Positions 8,901 through 18,114 of a stretch of 36,447 bases of DNA are shown here, one piece after another. Numbering within the stretch: position 1 is the stretch's first letter; each line of letters starts with the position of its first letter. A program made the position numbers and the translations under genes. Under the pieces are notes generated by a model. It worked only from the letters and a program-made list of their open reading frames with translations, did not search any database and was not told the origin of the DNA. The DNA lies in NCBI GenBank assembly GCA_028709085.1, contig JAQVXQ010000015.1:1-36447 (forward strand). Reading direction: 5' to 3'. Source of the stretch: Salinivirgaceae bacterium. Its GTDB lineage: Bacteria; Bacteroidota; Bacteroidia; Bacteroidales; Salinivirgaceae.

Positions 8901-9956
8901 TTTCGTTACATGAAGAGCAAGAATAGAAGTGGTTTCTGAAAACTCCGGAAGTTGCATTTTTGTAAATCGAAATCCTTTAAATACATAAGCACCGGCACCA
9001 TCTGTTCCAACCCACATGTTAAAGTAATTGTCGCGATAAATGGAGTAAATTCTATTATAACCAATCCCTTGATCGGAGTCAATGTTTAAAATTCTATCGT
9101 TGGAGATTATACTAACTCCTCCTTCATCGGTTCCTGCCCAAATATTCCCAAAGCGGTCTTCGGCAAGCGAAATAATGTGGTCATCAGAAAGTCCTTCTTT
9201 AGTTGTAATCGTTTTATAGTAATAGTCTTCACGCGTAATTAGTCCGCGTGTGGTTCCGATCCAGATTCGATCTTGAGAATCAAAAAATACCAATTCAATA
9301 TTCGATCCATCGGTTAAAGGTAGTTCCACTTCTTCTAATTCATGTCCATCGAAAATGAGCAAAGGCTGATTAAAAACGGTTATGTACAATAAATTGTTGG
9401 AGCGGGCAGCAATCTTTGAGATTTGTTTATTCTCTAATTCTGGAATTAAATTGAAACACCCCAATGAATCATTATAACCATATACCCCTTTGTTTGTGGC
9501 CATTACAATAATTCCATCGGTACGTTGCGTGATATTCCAAACAAACATGGAGTCGAGAAGTTCTCCGTTTTTTGGAATGGTTAAGTTTTTTCCGTTGTAA
9601 TAGCGAACTCCTTTATTGGTTCCAATCCACATACGGGCATTTTTGTCGTGAAAAAGCGAAAGTGTTGCGGTTCCTGGCAATCCTTCGCTTCGACCAATAT
9701 ATTGTGGGAAATCGCCCGATAGAATTGTAACGCCTCCTCGTTCAGTTGCTAACCAGATTCTTCCTAAGCTATCTTGTGTAATGTCAAACACTTGGCTTTG
9801 AGATAGTCCTTCTGGCAAGGAATATCTTTCAAAGTTGTAGATTTGGGCGGATGAGTTTAGAAGTGTCAAAAAATATAATAGGGAAGCGTTACAAAGCTTT
9901 AAAAATGGCCTATTTTTAAGGGATTTGAAGAAAAACGATAATTTCATTATTTCCAT
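5961..9956 (-). CDS. Hybrid two-component sensor (Reg_prop, Y_Y_Y, kinase, receiver, HPt)
   Basis: A 1331-residue one-protein phosphorelay. An N-terminal signal peptide (about residues 10-38) is followed by roughly 600 periplasmic residues of two-component-regulator propeller repeats (GRIWLAT, ARMWIGTN, DRIWIGTT, GNIWAGTD and similar), forming beta-propellers. A Y_Y_Y domain spans about 673-740 and a single membrane helix about 754-776. A HisKA domain has phospho-acceptor His829 in SHEIRTPLN. HATPase_c has N and G boxes (DTGIG, GGTGLGL). A receiver has Asp1123 in IIMDIQMPEMDG and the last domain is an HPt with His1267 in LSHTLK. Unlike the classical Bacteroides HTCS proteins it has no AraC-type HTH, so output must pass to another protein. 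No polysaccharide utilisation genes are nearby, so the ligand is unknown. Confidence 0.93.
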   Translation of the reverse strand: MEIMKLSFFFKSLKNRPFLKLCNASLLYFLTLLNSSAQIYNFERYSLPEGLSQSQVFDITQDSLGRIWLATERGGVTILSGDFPQYIGRSEGLPGTATLSLFHDKNARMWIGTNKGVRYYNGKNLTIPKNGELLDSMFVWNITQRTDGIIVMATNKGVYGYNDSLGCFNLIPELENKQISKIAARSNNLLYITVFNQPLLIFDGHELEEVELPLTDGSNIELVFFDSQDRIWIGTTRGLITREDYYYKTITTKEGLSDDHIISLAEDRFGNIWAGTDEGGVSIISNDRILNIDSDQGIGYNRIYSIYRDNYFNMWVGTDGAGAYVFKGFRFTKMQLPEFSETTSILALHVTKDNRICIGSNGNGLLVVKNKSRKHYSKKDGLTNSVIRTVTSNKKGTLLLGSDRGVDFIQKGKVDIALRETINIKEPVSCSYTTTNDNFIVGTFGHGLYRIENKSVSKLNTKNGLAGNHVYDIIENKKGDLFIATDQGLSIISNHKIKNYSEANGLISNLITSLVIDKNDRLWIISENGITRFDTDSLYHLPIDKISDANIVYSVTNDLFGNLVLGTERGIDILSLDTASSPISKKSYRRHDGFFGIECNLNAVASNSSGELLFGTKQGATKYNPLTDSIQNPLAKAYIRDIELFYSKVKWDKYTDSISNWSLLPLGLELPYSENNLTFYFGANDYQTPQKLKLQFYLQGFDPNWMPPTKQRFVNYTNLPPGTYTMKVRSWYSAQNVSNYVACFSFVILKPYYARNWFVISMIVLIISLTVLIWKLRVKSIRTNERRLESLIKERVADLRKQKEELELANIKISQGARMKEQFLANTSHEIRTPLNVVTGYTNLLLNTRVDNQQQKYLRYIKDSSDNLKVIINDILDFSKIEADKLEFENVPFDFVKTIRTTGNHMEIEAAKHGLSLELSFNNISHNVIIGDPVRLNQILSNLVRNSIKFTPSGTITIDITDQSSNEETIELKINIMDTGIGILPEKLETIFDSFSQASNETTRKFGGTGLGLTIVKRLVEKQKGTIKVTSEIDKGSCFSIIIPYPKSDANPLEENKLDYTINPHSLSKDIKILLVDDNEINLALAENTLTSFSSQFKIETAMNGMQAVDAASRVLYDIIIMDIQMPEMDGYTATKVIRNRLSAPLCNVPILGMTAHAMSDEREKCLQHGMNEYITKPFAPRHLFELVLNLTNANATKLGDYIDINEQQMPSFAALDPQQLWKNSTGKIDRFIRYLSMYANAIPTQIKELETGIKSGKIDEIRILSHTLKTSFRYLGMKKAQTSALEIEKAALENEVVDYKELLKEINICWNNASPEITTYLKKNTKQKKS

Positions 9957-10102
9957 CTTTATTTATATGGCTACATATTAGTTCATGAATTGATAAAATT
10001 AATTATAATTCTTTATTATTCTTATTTAAAAGGAGTCAATCTTAAGTAGTTTTGATTGCCATTATTTGAAATTTAGCTTTTTGATGCAATTTTGTCACAA
10101 AA

Positions 10103-10137
10103 AAAATCCGAAAACCTATTTTGTGTTTCCGGATTTT
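10103..10137 (-). terminator. Terminator after the padR-pspC operon
   Basis: Inverted repeat AATCCGaAAAC / GTTTcCGGATT with one mismatch and a 9-base loop. On the minus strand it is followed by eight T residues. It begins 19 bases past the stop of the PspC-domain gene. Confidence 0.75.
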
Positions 10138-10155
10138 GTTGGATTATTTAACGAT

Positions 10156-11682
10156 TTATTCTATTGTGTTTTCGCCTTGTTTTATGTATTTGTTGAAAAC
10201 GGATGTGTTTTTGAAATTAATCGAATTGTTTATATTTAAAAGGTTGTTTTCCAAAGAGTGATCTAGGTAAATGGTTTTTCCCTCTGGAACGTACAGTGTT
10301 AAATTTAGTTTTTTGTTTTGCCAAAAATCGGATAATTTTGATTCGAAAAACGTATTCAAAAGAAGAGTGTCTCCTGAAATGGAGTAATTATAAATGATTT
10401 CTTGTGCGTTTTCATCCGCTTTTTCCTGTTTTGTGTTTTGTGCGGTTTTCTGGATTTTAAGTTCAAATTGGGCACTATTCGATTTTTCAATGGTAAGTTT
10501 GGGTTTGATTATTAAAATGGATTTGTTGTCGTCTGTTATGACTCCGAGGTGTTTTGAATCTATTTTTAAATCATAGTTTTCATTGTAATGGTATTTTAAT
10601 CCCTTAATTATAAGAGAATCCCTATTATTTACTTCAATAATTGATTTAGATTCAATTTCTCCTTCATATACAGAGAATGGACTTTTCAAAACAAAGAATA
10701 GCGTGAATAGCACAATGGCAAGAATCCAAACTCCAATTCCGAATGAGACAAATCCACCCCCATGATGTTTTTTACCCGAAAGTGCTCTTATTAATGCAGC
10801 AATTAGTAAAAATAATGGAATTATAATAATTAAAAATAATGCAATTAAAACTATTTTCACTGTTGTTCCTCCTGCCATAATGGTATCTAAAATAGGAAGG
10901 TTAAGTGATAATATTCCCAAATCTCCGATATCGAAAAACAGAATGGATATCATGAAAACTAGTAATACTAATCCCGTAATTAGAAAAGCAAAGCCAATTA
11001 TGGCACCTATAAAACTAAAGAAAGCTGTTAAAATTATGCCAAGCCATGAAAAAAAACGTTCAATAAGTGACGTGGCTTGTTTTGGGACATCACTTTTTGC
11101 AAGCTCCTCAAAACGTTGTTTTACGCTTTCAATGTTGTTGCGAATATTCTTTTCAAACTCTTCTTTATCAAAGGTTTCTCCACTCATTTGGGAGTATTCG
11201 TCGGGTGTTTTTGCTTCCGGTACAATGACCCAAAGGAGTATGTATAATAGAACTCCAAATCCCCAGAAAGCTGAAAACGTCAATGTTATAAGTCTAATTA
11301 CCCATACGTCGATTCCCACATAGTTCGCAATACCGGAACATACTCCGCCCAAAATAACATTTTTTGGATCTCGAAATAGGGTTTTGTGTCCTTTTTTACG
11401 ATCTTTTGATTTTGTTTGATTGGTTTCAATCTCTTCGGGTTCACCAATGGTTTGGATAACGGATTGAACATCTTCAATGGTTATTACCTGTTTGGTTGCG
11501 GAGAGTTTTGATTGAAAAAGTTCGGCTATTCGAGCTTCAAAATCCTCCATAGTTTCGTCGGTTTCACCGATTTCTCCAAAACTAAATTTCAGTTTTTTGA
11601 TATAACGGGACAGCTTTTCATAAGCATCCTCGTCAATATGGAATACTATTCCTGCGATATTTGCGGTTGTGGTTCTTTTCAT
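10156..11682 (-). CDS. PspC-domain membrane protein
   Basis: A 508-residue integral membrane protein, probably an envelope-stress component. The N-terminal 95 residues are soluble, acidic and helical. A PspC domain follows at about 97-155 (RDPKNVILGGVCSGIANYVG start, first membrane helix to WVIVPEA). Three more hydrophobic segments lie near 205-250, 275-300 and 315-340. The last 160 residues are beta-rich and predicted extracytoplasmic, like the LiaF/adhesin-type tails of such proteins. It begins two bases after the padR stop, so the pair is co-transcribed and probably autoregulated by PadR. The PspC fold is clear; the physiological stimulus is not. Confidence 0.88.
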   Translation of the reverse strand: MKRTTTANIAGIVFHIDEDAYEKLSRYIKKLKFSFGEIGETDETMEDFEARIAELFQSKLSATKQVITIEDVQSVIQTIGEPEEIETNQTKSKDRKKGHKTLFRDPKNVILGGVCSGIANYVGIDVWVIRLITLTFSAFWGFGVLLYILLWVIVPEAKTPDEYSQMSGETFDKEEFEKNIRNNIESVKQRFEELAKSDVPKQATSLIERFFSWLGIILTAFFSFIGAIIGFAFLITGLVLLVFMISILFFDIGDLGILSLNLPILDTIMAGGTTVKIVLIALFLIIIIPLFLLIAALIRALSGKKHHGGGFVSFGIGVWILAIVLFTLFFVLKSPFSVYEGEIESKSIIEVNNRDSLIIKGLKYHYNENYDLKIDSKHLGVITDDNKSILIIKPKLTIEKSNSAQFELKIQKTAQNTKQEKADENAQEIIYNYSISGDTLLLNTFFESKLSDFWQNKKLNLTLYVPEGKTIYLDHSLENNLLNINNSINFKNTSVFNKYIKQGENTIE

Positions 11683-11684
11683 CT

Positions 11685-12053
11685 TTATAAGTTTTTAGGG
11701 TTTACGGTTTTTATTTTTTCGATTGATTCCGCTAAACTGTTCCATGAAATGTCGAGATGGTCTAGGAATTTAAGACCTTCAGGTGTTATTTCGTAATATT
11801 TACGCGGGGGTCCTTGTGGGCTTTCTTCCCAGCGATATTGGAGCATGTTTTCTTTTTTTAGTCTATTTAGTAAAGGATATAACGTTCCTTCGACAACAAT
11901 TAATTCAGCCTCTTTTAGCAAATGTATTATTTGTGATGCATAGGCTTCATTTTTCGCCAAAATCAATAGCGTACAATATTCAAGCATTCCTTTTCGCATT
12001 TGTGCTTTTGCGTTGTCTACCTTTTGGTCTTGATTTGTTTTATCAGAGGTCAT
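11685..12053 (-). CDS. PadR-family transcriptional regulator
   Basis: A 122-residue winged-helix repressor. The signature appears as MRKGMLEYCTLLILA (helix 1), YASQIIHLLKEAELIVVEGTLYPLLNRL (recognition helix region; near residues 40-67) and the wing PRKYYEITPEGLKFL. It has a charged N-terminal extension of about 18 residues and only a short C-terminal dimerisation helix (PadR-s2 type). It is first in a two-gene operon with the PspC-domain protein, an arrangement frequently seen in Bacteroidota. That suggests it senses envelope conditions and represses its own operon. The effector is unknown. Confidence 0.92.
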   Translation of the reverse strand: MTSDKTNQDQKVDNAKAQMRKGMLEYCTLLILAKNEAYASQIIHLLKEAELIVVEGTLYPLLNRLKKENMLQYRWEESPQGPPRKYYEITPEGLKFLDHLDISWNSLAESIEKIKTVNPKNL

Positions 12054-12390
12054 ATTATAGGTCTCAATTTTAAATAAATGGAGATTATTATTTAATGTAG
12101 AGGTTTATTTTATTATTCGTTGATATATTTCTATGAATGCATAAATTGTATTGATTACTAAGATTTTTGTAATATATGCATGTTAAAAAATATTACATTG
12201 CATTTTAAAGAATTATATAAATAGTTCCCAAATTATTGGTTTTACAACTAAAGATTTAAACCAACTACATTGTATGGGCAAATATAATATAATATTTAGT
12301 ATCTTGCAATACATAGTACTGGATAATTTTAAAACAAATACAGCAATTTTTAATAACTCCTTGTTAACTAGATTCCTATATTCATAAAAA
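12054..12390. other. AT-rich intergenic region between lipB and padR
   Basis: About 340 bases of very AT-rich sequence. The only longer frame (12213-12401, minus) encodes an incoherent Phe/Ile/Leu/Tyr-rich peptide and is not believed. No exact TAnnTTTG element is seen upstream of padR. Confidence 0.45.
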
Positions 12391-12433
12391 AAGTTGAACA
12401 AATGTGAGTAGTTTTAACACATTTGTTCAACTT
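12391..12433 (-). terminator. Terminator of the lipA-lipB operon
   Basis: A 16-bp perfect inverted repeat (AAGTTGAACAAATGTG and its complement at 12418-12433) with an 11-base loop, followed on the minus strand by seven T residues. It lies 38 bases beyond the lipB stop. Confidence 0.88.
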
Positions 12434-12471
12434 AGGGGAAATAAAAAATATGATTTGGGATTTATGCGTAA

Positions 12472-13149
12472 TTACGAATCTATTTGACCCTCAAATTCCC
12501 GCATAATGTAATTTGTTAGATTCTTTTTCTCCAACTCAAAATCGCATTTTGTACCTTTTAATTTTTCCAGCGACGTAACGCCTTTATCTTTAAATCCGCA
12601 TGGATTTATATATTCGAAATAGCTGAGATCTGTGTTGATATTTAAAGCAAAGCCATGCATAGTGATATATCGGCTTGCCTTTGTACCAATGGCACATATT
12701 TTTTCAGGACCATTCTTAGTTTTAATCCAAACGCCTGTGGCGCTATCTAGTTGAAAGACATCAAGTTGATGGCACTCTTTTAAGTATTTTAAGATTGCGG
12801 TTTCCAGCTTTTCAATATATCCTTTGTAGGTTACATGCATTACTTCGAGATCAAAAATAGGATAACCCACAATTTGTCCAGGACCATGATAGGTAATATC
12901 ACCACCTCGGTCCACTTTATAGTAGGTTGCATTGATCTTTTTGAGAATTTCGTCGGATATTAACAAGTTTTGATTATCGCCACTTTTCCCAAGGGTGTAA
13001 ACATGAGGATGTTCCACAAATATTAAATGGTTTTCGGTGGTAGTTTTATTTGCCTTGTGTACTATTTGGGCATCAAATATTTTTTGTTGTTTTTCCCAGG
13101 CTTGTCCATAATCCATTTTGCCCCAATCAAGATATTTTATTGTATTCAT
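12472..13149 (-). CDS. lipB: Lipoyl(octanoyl) transferase LipB
   Basis: Transfers octanoate from octanoyl-ACP to lipoyl-accepting domains of 2-oxoacid dehydrogenases and GcvH. The protein has 225 residues, typical of the family. RGGDITYHGPGQIVGYPIFD (near 82-101) is the conserved substrate loop. The catalytic dyad is Lys150 in EKICAIG and Cys184 in INPCG, spaced 34 residues apart as in E. coli LipB. A good Shine-Dalgarno (AAAGGAG) sits two bases before the ATG, unusually close. It is downstream of lipA with a 60-base gap, and a strong terminator follows, so the two form an operon covering de novo lipoate synthesis. Confidence 0.96.
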   Translation of the reverse strand: MNTIKYLDWGKMDYGQAWEKQQKIFDAQIVHKANKTTTENHLIFVEHPHVYTLGKSGDNQNLLISDEILKKINATYYKVDRGGDITYHGPGQIVGYPIFDLEVMHVTYKGYIEKLETAILKYLKECHQLDVFQLDSATGVWIKTKNGPEKICAIGTKASRYITMHGFALNINTDLSYFEYINPCGFKDKGVTSLEKLKGTKCDFELEKKNLTNYIMREFEGQIDS

Positions 13150-13209
13150 TTCTCCTTTTATTAATGGTTAACCTGTTGGTTCTGTTTATGTTGGCCTTCA
13201 AATTCAGAT

Positions 13210-14052
13210 TTATACGTGTTTTTCGGCGTGGTAGGATGAGCGCACCAGCGGTCCGCTTTCAACAAATGCAAATCCTTTTTTTAGTCCGATGATTTCCAGG
13301 TTTTTAAACTCTTCTGGTGTAACAAATCGTTCAACTGGAAGGTTTGTTGTTGTGGGTTGCAGATATTGACCAATAGTCATAATTTTACAATTAATGGCCA
13401 ACAGGTCGTCCATGGTAGTATATACTTCTTCCATCTGCTCTCCAATTCCAAGCATTACTCCACTTTTTGTAGTAACTCCATTTTTTGCTAGATATTCCAA
13501 TACTGAAAGCGAGGTTCTGTATTTTGCTTTGGTTCTTATTTCAGGGGTCAGTCGTTCAACGGTTTCTAGATTATGAGAAACAATATCGGGTTTACTAGTG
13601 ATGATAATATCCAGAAGGTTTGTATTTCCATCGAAATCGGGAATTAAAGTTTCGATGGTTATTGTCGGATTCTCCCTTTTTATTGCAGTTATGGTTGCAG
13701 CCCAGTGGTTTGCTCCACCATCAGCAAGATCGTCGCGATCTACCGAGGTTATTACCACATGTTTTAATCCTAAGGTGTGTATTGCTTTTGCTAGTTTCAC
13801 TGGTTCGTTCGTGTCCGGAGGGAGAGGTTTCCCAGTTGTTACGTTACAAAATTTACAAGCTCGGGTACAGATATCCCCTAAAATCATAAAAGAAGCAGTA
13901 CCGGCCGACCAACATTCGCCCATATTTGGACATTTCCCGCTAGTGCATATTGTATGCAGATTTCCCTTAACAATCAGGTCGTTTAGTGCTTGATATTCAT
14001 TGGTTTTTGGTAGTTGGATTTTTAACCACTCGGGTTTTCTTGATATTTTCAT
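13210..14052 (-). CDS. lipA: Lipoyl synthase LipA
   Basis: Radical SAM enzyme inserting two sulfur atoms into protein-bound octanoate. The auxiliary cluster Cys are Cys36, Cys41 and Cys47 (CTSGKCPNMGEC). The radical SAM cluster is Cys62, Cys66 and Cys69 (CTRACKFC). The C-terminal RSSY motif (271-274) supplies the Ser that ligates the sacrificial cluster. At 280 residues it is short because the N-terminal extension is minimal, as in many Bacteroidota. It is the first gene of the lipA-lipB operon and has a TAnnTTTG promoter 25 bases upstream. Confidence 0.97.
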   Translation of the reverse strand: MKISRKPEWLKIQLPKTNEYQALNDLIVKGNLHTICTSGKCPNMGECWSAGTASFMILGDICTRACKFCNVTTGKPLPPDTNEPVKLAKAIHTLGLKHVVITSVDRDDLADGGANHWAATITAIKRENPTITIETLIPDFDGNTNLLDIIITSKPDIVSHNLETVERLTPEIRTKAKYRTSLSVLEYLAKNGVTTKSGVMLGIGEQMEEVYTTMDDLLAINCKIMTIGQYLQPTTTNLPVERFVTPEEFKNLEIIGLKKGFAFVESGPLVRSSYHAEKHV

Positions 14053-14077
14053 TATGTGAAGTTTTCAAATTGTGGTA

Positions 14078-14085
14078 CAAAGATA
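14078..14085 (-). promoter_or_regulatory. -7 promoter element of lipA
   Basis: TATCTTTG on the minus strand, an exact TAnnTTTG, 25 bases upstream of the lipA ATG. No clean -33 TTG is seen at the canonical distance. Confidence 0.6.
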
Positions 14086-14380
14086 CGATCAATTTCAATA
14101 ACCCTATGAAATTAATTGGAAATCGGATGGAGTTAAACTTAATCTTAATTACATAAATGGTCAAACATTGCCCATAGAGTTTTGTTTTATTTTAAAGAGA
14201 AAACAAACGGATTTTATCCTACGGTTAAAGGAATCCCTTAATAATTGAAATTGTTTTGAATATGTGACCAAAGTTTTATTGAATTGAGTGTTATTTTTAT
14301 ATTTTACGATGTTTAGATAATTATAATAATTTTTTTTATTGTTTTTTTAATCCCTATCTTTCACCATTATCTCTCATAAA
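14086..14380. other. Divergent region lipA / sensor kinase
   Basis: AT-rich, gene-free, holding the upstream parts of both promoters. On the plus strand TATCTTTC at 14355-14362, one base off TAnnTTTG and 18 bases before the kinase ATG, is a plausible -7 box. Confidence 0.4.
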
Positions 14381-16822
14381 ATGAGGTTATATAAAATATT
14401 TTCGATCGTTTTAATTATAACTTTTTTTTGTAATCCTATTCATGGATTCAAAAGAGAGGTGCGTGTTGGTGTTTATCAAAATCCGCCAAAAATATTTATG
14501 AATTCAAACGGGCAAGCCGATGGATTTTTTATCGATATACTGGAACGTATCGCTGAAAAAGAAGATTGGACAATTACCTATGACTTCGCAGATTGGGAAA
14601 CGCTATTAAAAAAGCTGGATAACGCTGAGATTGACCTTCTTCCGAATGTTGTGAAAAATGATAACAAAGATTCGCTCTATGATTTTAATGAAATTGCTTT
14701 TATTGACACCTGGCTTGAAGTTATATCTTTAAAAAGTTCATTAACGGATTCTACTATTGTTGCAACTAATCCCAAAATCGGAGTACTATCTTCGTCTTTT
14801 CAGGAGGGTTTTATAAAAGAGCACTATTCAAATTACCCCGATTCTCTTCTGTTTTTTTATGACACTTATTTAGAAGCTGTTTCTGCATTGCTTTCAAAAG
14901 AAATAGATTTTATTGCTGTTTGTCGATTTTTCGAATATACCGATTTTTTCGATAATGCAAATATGTCTGTTACGAAAGTATTAAAGCCTACCCTTTTGTA
15001 TGTTGTTGCCCCCAAAGAAAAGAATCGCGATTTATTGAAAAGAATAGATTTATATTTAACTGAAATCAAAAACGATACGGATTCTTTTTATTATAAGACA
15101 TTGGGGAAATGGTTAAAGGTTCCCGCCAAGTTTTTATCTATTGATGCTATAATTTTAATCGTCTTTTTATTAGGAGTGGTTCTTGTTTTTGCATTATGGG
15201 GGATTCTAGTTATGCTTAGAAAGGTAAAAGCAAAAACTAAGACAATACATGAAATAAACGAGGATTTAAAAAATTTGAACAAGATTTTTTTAGATATCAG
15301 CGAAACTGTACCGGTTGGGATATATCGTTTAAGCACCAAGTTTAATAACAATTTAATTGATATTAAGAATCTGGAATTTAAAATGATATACACAAATACT
15401 GTTTTTCAAAAACTACTTGATTATACCGTCGAAGATATTGAACAAGGAGTATTTAATATTATTGGTAAAGTTTTTCCCACTGATTTACAGGGGTTTGCGG
15501 AAGAAAACAGAAGAGCCATTACAATGTGTGAGGTTTTTAAGTGGGAAGGAAAGATGGTTATAGACAATACATTACGTTGGTATCGTATAGTGGCTGTTCC
15601 CAAAAAAGTAAACTCATCGGAGATTTTATGGACAGGCGTAGTGAATGATTTGACGCACGAGAAGGATATTGAACTTAAATTACGGGAAAGTGATAATTTG
15701 TTTCACTCTTTAGCTGAGATTTCACCCGTGGGCATATTTAGAACTCGACCCGATGGATATACAACTTATGTAAATGCCCGTTGGTGCGAGTTGTCTGGGT
15801 TGTCATATAAACAAGCACTTGGCTGGGGATGGCTCGATGCCGTTCATCCTACAGAACGGGAACGAACTGAGCTGAAATGGAACAAAAAAGTTGAAAAACA
15901 ACAAGTGTCGGCGGATGAATATCGCTTTTATCGTTCCGATGGCGTACTTGTCTGGGTTTTAGGGCTTGCTGTTCCAGAAGTTGTTGATGGAGAGATAGTT
16001 GGGTATATTGGAACCATCACAGATATAACTGAACGCAAAGAGGCTGAGATGATTTTACGCGCAAAGAATGAGGAGCTTAAAGTTGCTAAAGAACGGGCAG
16101 AGGAGAGCGATAGATTGAAATCTTCGTTTTTGGCTAATATAAGTCACGAAATTAGAACGCCCATGAATGCAGTGTGTGGTTTTGCCTATTTACTTCAAAA
16201 TGCCAAGGAGGAAGAGCGAAGACAAGAGTATATAGAACTGATACTTTCTAATTCGCAGGAGCTCCTTGAAATTATTAACGATTTAGTAGATTTGTCAAAA
16301 ATTGATACAAAACAGGTAGAGATTAAAAAAAGTAATTGGTTAATAAATAGTATAATTGATGAGCTAAAAGCAATTCATTATCAATTGATAAAGAATAAAG
16401 GAATAAATCTGAAAGTTACAAAATCGCTTTCCGATACAGAGGATCAGATTTTTACAGATGGGTTGAAATTAAAGCAAGTGTTAAATATTCTAATAATAAA
16501 TGCGATAAAAAACACCACCCATGGTAAAATTGAATTTGGGTATCAAGTGGAAGAATCGCACATAGAGTTTTTTGTTACTGATACCGGAAATGGAATCCCC
16601 TTAACGTATTTAAATACAATTTTTGAAAAATTCCGACAGATTGACTCCCATAATTTTGCAAGTCGTCAAGGTACAGGAATTGGTTTGTCAATTGCTAAAG
16701 CATATGTGGAGTTACTCGATGGAAGAATATGGGTTGAATCAAAGGAGAATGTGGGATCGAATTTTTATTTTCGTATTCCCTTTGCTCCTAAATTAATACA
16801 CTATATAAAAAGAGATGAATAA
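14381..16822 (+). CDS. Sensor histidine kinase with solute-binding and PAS domains
   Basis: An 813-residue membrane kinase. Signal peptide (1-22), then a periplasmic SBP_bac_3 (HisJ/ArtJ-type) domain at about 25-245 beginning [13 protein letters not shown] and including [15 protein letters not shown], which suggests sensing of an amino acid or similar small ligand. One membrane helix lies at about 253-277. Two PAS domains follow (about 300-420 and 435-560; the second contains [12 protein letters not shown] and ends [13 protein letters not shown]), then HisKA with His589 in SHEIRTPMN, then HATPase_c with DTGNG and GTGIGLS. It lacks a receiver of its own; its last 8 bases overlap the next gene, a lone receiver, its likely partner. 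Confidence 0.93.
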   Translation: MRLYKIFSIVLIITFFCNPIHGFKREVRVGVYQNPPKIFMNSNGQADGFFIDILERIAEKEDWTITYDFADWETLLKKLDNAEIDLLPNVVKNDNKDSLYDFNEIAFIDTWLEVISLKSSLTDSTIVATNPKIGVLSSSFQEGFIKEHYSNYPDSLLFFYDTYLEAVSALLSKEIDFIAVCRFFEYTDFFDNANMSVTKVLKPTLLYVVAPKEKNRDLLKRIDLYLTEIKNDTDSFYYKTLGKWLKVPAKFLSIDAIILIVFLLGVVLVFALWGILVMLRKVKAKTKTIHEINEDLKNLNKIFLDISETVPVGIYRLSTKFNNNLIDIKNLEFKMIYTNTVFQKLLDYTVEDIEQGVFNIIGKVFPTDLQGFAEENRRAITMCEVFKWEGKMVIDNTLRWYRIVAVPKKVNSSEILWTGVVNDLTHEKDIELKLRESDNLFHSLAEISPVGIFRTRPDGYTTYVNARWCELSGLSYKQALGWGWLDAVHPTERERTELKWNKKVEKQQVSADEYRFYRSDGVLVWVLGLAVPEVVDGEIVGYIGTITDITERKEAEMILRAKNEELKVAKERAEESDRLKSSFLANISHEIRTPMNAVCGFAYLLQNAKEEERRQEYIELILSNSQELLEIINDLVDLSKIDTKQVEIKKSNWLINSIIDELKAIHYQLIKNKGINLKVTKSLSDTEDQIFTDGLKLKQVLNILIINAIKNTTHGKIEFGYQVEESHIEFFVTDTGNGIPLTYLNTIFEKFRQIDSHNFASRQGTGIGLSIAKAYVELLDGRIWVESKENVGSNFYFRIPFAPKLIHYIKRDE

Positions 16823-17198
16823 AACAATTTACAATTGGACAGGAAAAACCATTTTATTAGTTGAAGATGATCAACCGAGTTATCTATTTTTAAAATACAT
16901 GATTGAGAGTACCAATGCAAAGTTTTTGTTGGCAAAAACAGGGGGTGAGGCATTATCGTTTTTTACGAATAAAGCCAAAATTGATTTGATTTTGCTCGAT
17001 ATCAAATTGCCCGATTTTAGTGGGTTAACTGTTGTGGAAGAGATCAGAAAAGCAGGATCGGAGATCCCAGTGATAGCTCAGACGGCCTATGCTTTAACGC
17101 TTGATCGAGAAAAAGCAATAGAAAGTGGGTGTAATGAGTATCTTATAAAACCATTGCATAGAGATGCTTTGTTTGAATTGATGGATCAATACTTGTAA
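16815..17198 (+). CDS. Single-domain response regulator (receiver only)
   Basis: A 127-residue CheY-like receiver with no output domain. Acidic pair at Asp18/Asp19, phospho-acceptor Asp62 in [11 protein letters not shown], Thr90 and Lys112 (YLIKPL) are all present, so it should be phosphorylatable. Its start lies inside the end of the upstream kinase gene, giving translational coupling. It probably acts as a phospho-carrier or by protein-protein contact, and could also feed an HPt protein. The sequence most resembles the receiver modules of hybrid kinases, so it may have split from one. Confidence 0.92.
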   Translation: MNKTIYNWTGKTILLVEDDQPSYLFLKYMIESTNAKFLLAKTGGEALSFFTNKAKIDLILLDIKLPDFSGLTVVEEIRKAGSEIPVIAQTAYALTLDREKAIESGCNEYLIKPLHRDALFELMDQYL

Positions 17199-17200
17199 TG

Positions 17201-17230
17201 CCATAAGTACGCGAATGTGCATATGGTTTC
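17201..17230 (+). terminator. Possible terminator between kinase operon and usp
   Basis: Hairpin CCATA-a-GTACG / TGTGC-a-TATGG with a CGAA tetraloop, one internal mismatch and G:U pairs, three bases after the receiver stop. The T-tract is poor (TTTCTAATCGTT), so the call is tentative. It sits between convergent genes and may serve either. Confidence 0.4.
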
Positions 17231-17247
17231 TAATCGTTAAAACCTTC

Positions 17248-18051
17248 TTAATTGTTGATTTTTTGGGGATTTATACACATTACAGGTATCTTGTGGTTGT
17301 TTGCAATAATATGTTGCTCTGATATGCCCATCATATATTCTTTAAATCCGGTTTTAGGGGAAGTCATAACGGCAATTAAATTGGCTCCACTTTGTTGAGC
17401 ATAATCAATGGATGCCTCAGCGAAGCTCTTTTTTGAATTATTGGATTGGATTGAATATTTAATCCCCTTATTATCGAGCTCGGTTTTCAAGAATTGTATG
17501 TTTTGATTCGACTTGGCGGATAAATGTTGACTGCTGTGACCATCTTTAAAGATTAAAATTTCGCTTCGATAATGTTTTGCCAAGTAAATAATCCAGGGGA
17601 GCTTTTCTTTGTTTTCACTTTTGGAATTTATGGGCACTACTATTTTTTGTAAATAGTCGTTTGTGGGCAAATCTTGAACAACGAAAAAGGGAACATACGA
17701 CCCAGCAAGTACTTTTAATGCCCAGCTTCCGGTTAATTTCTGAAACCCTTGCATTCCATGGGTTCCCATGATTACCATGCTTGCTTTAATATTATTTGCA
17801 ACCTCGCTAATGGTTGTGAAAATTGATCCTTTTTTAATGATTAATCCGGGTTTAATACCATGAGTTGCATCGCAATTATTGGCAATGGATTGCAAATTAA
17901 CTTGAATTTGTAATTCGTCGGCATTTTTGTCCAAAATATGAATAATCTGAATGCTATTATTTACCATACGAGCGATTCTGACGGCATGCTCTAATGCATA
18001 TTTTGAAACGTCTGTAAAATCCCATGTTACTAGAATTGTCGAAGGAGTCAT
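17248..18051 (-). CDS. Tandem universal stress protein (UspA family)
   Basis: A 267-residue cytosolic protein with two Usp domains of about 135 residues each. The first begins STILVTWDFTDVSKYALEHA and carries the nucleotide-binding signature MGTHGMQGFQKLTGSWALKV, so it may bind ATP. In the second (from about 142, KIVVPINS) the matching loop reads MTSPKTGFKEYMMGISEQHI and is degenerate, which suggests a structural role. Usp proteins accumulate on stress or starvation. It is divergent from the TPR/PP2C gene across a region with an 18-bp perfect palindrome. Confidence 0.92.
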   Translation of the reverse strand: MTPSTILVTWDFTDVSKYALEHAVRIARMVNNSIQIIHILDKNADELQIQVNLQSIANNCDATHGIKPGLIIKKGSIFTTISEVANNIKASMVIMGTHGMQGFQKLTGSWALKVLAGSYVPFFVVQDLPTNDYLQKIVVPINSKSENKEKLPWIIYLAKHYRSEILIFKDGHSSQHLSAKSNQNIQFLKTELDNKGIKYSIQSNNSKKSFAEASIDYAQQSGANLIAVMTSPKTGFKEYMMGISEQHIIANNHKIPVMCINPQKINN

Positions 18052-18114
18052 GTTTGGTGAGCTGTTTTACTTATTTCGGCGTAAATATTTGATTAATTCA
18101 ACAATGTAATGCAC

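Noticed and set aside
10880..11323. 147-codon plus-strand frame opposite the PspC-domain gene
   Set aside because: Antisense to a clear membrane-protein gene; its sequence is explained by the complementary strand.
12213..12401. 62-codon minus-strand frame between lipB and padR
   Set aside because: It runs into the lipB terminator hairpin and has no protein-like pattern.
13598..13993. 131-codon plus-strand frame opposite lipA
   Set aside because: Lies wholly inside the radical SAM gene, which has all catalytic residues.
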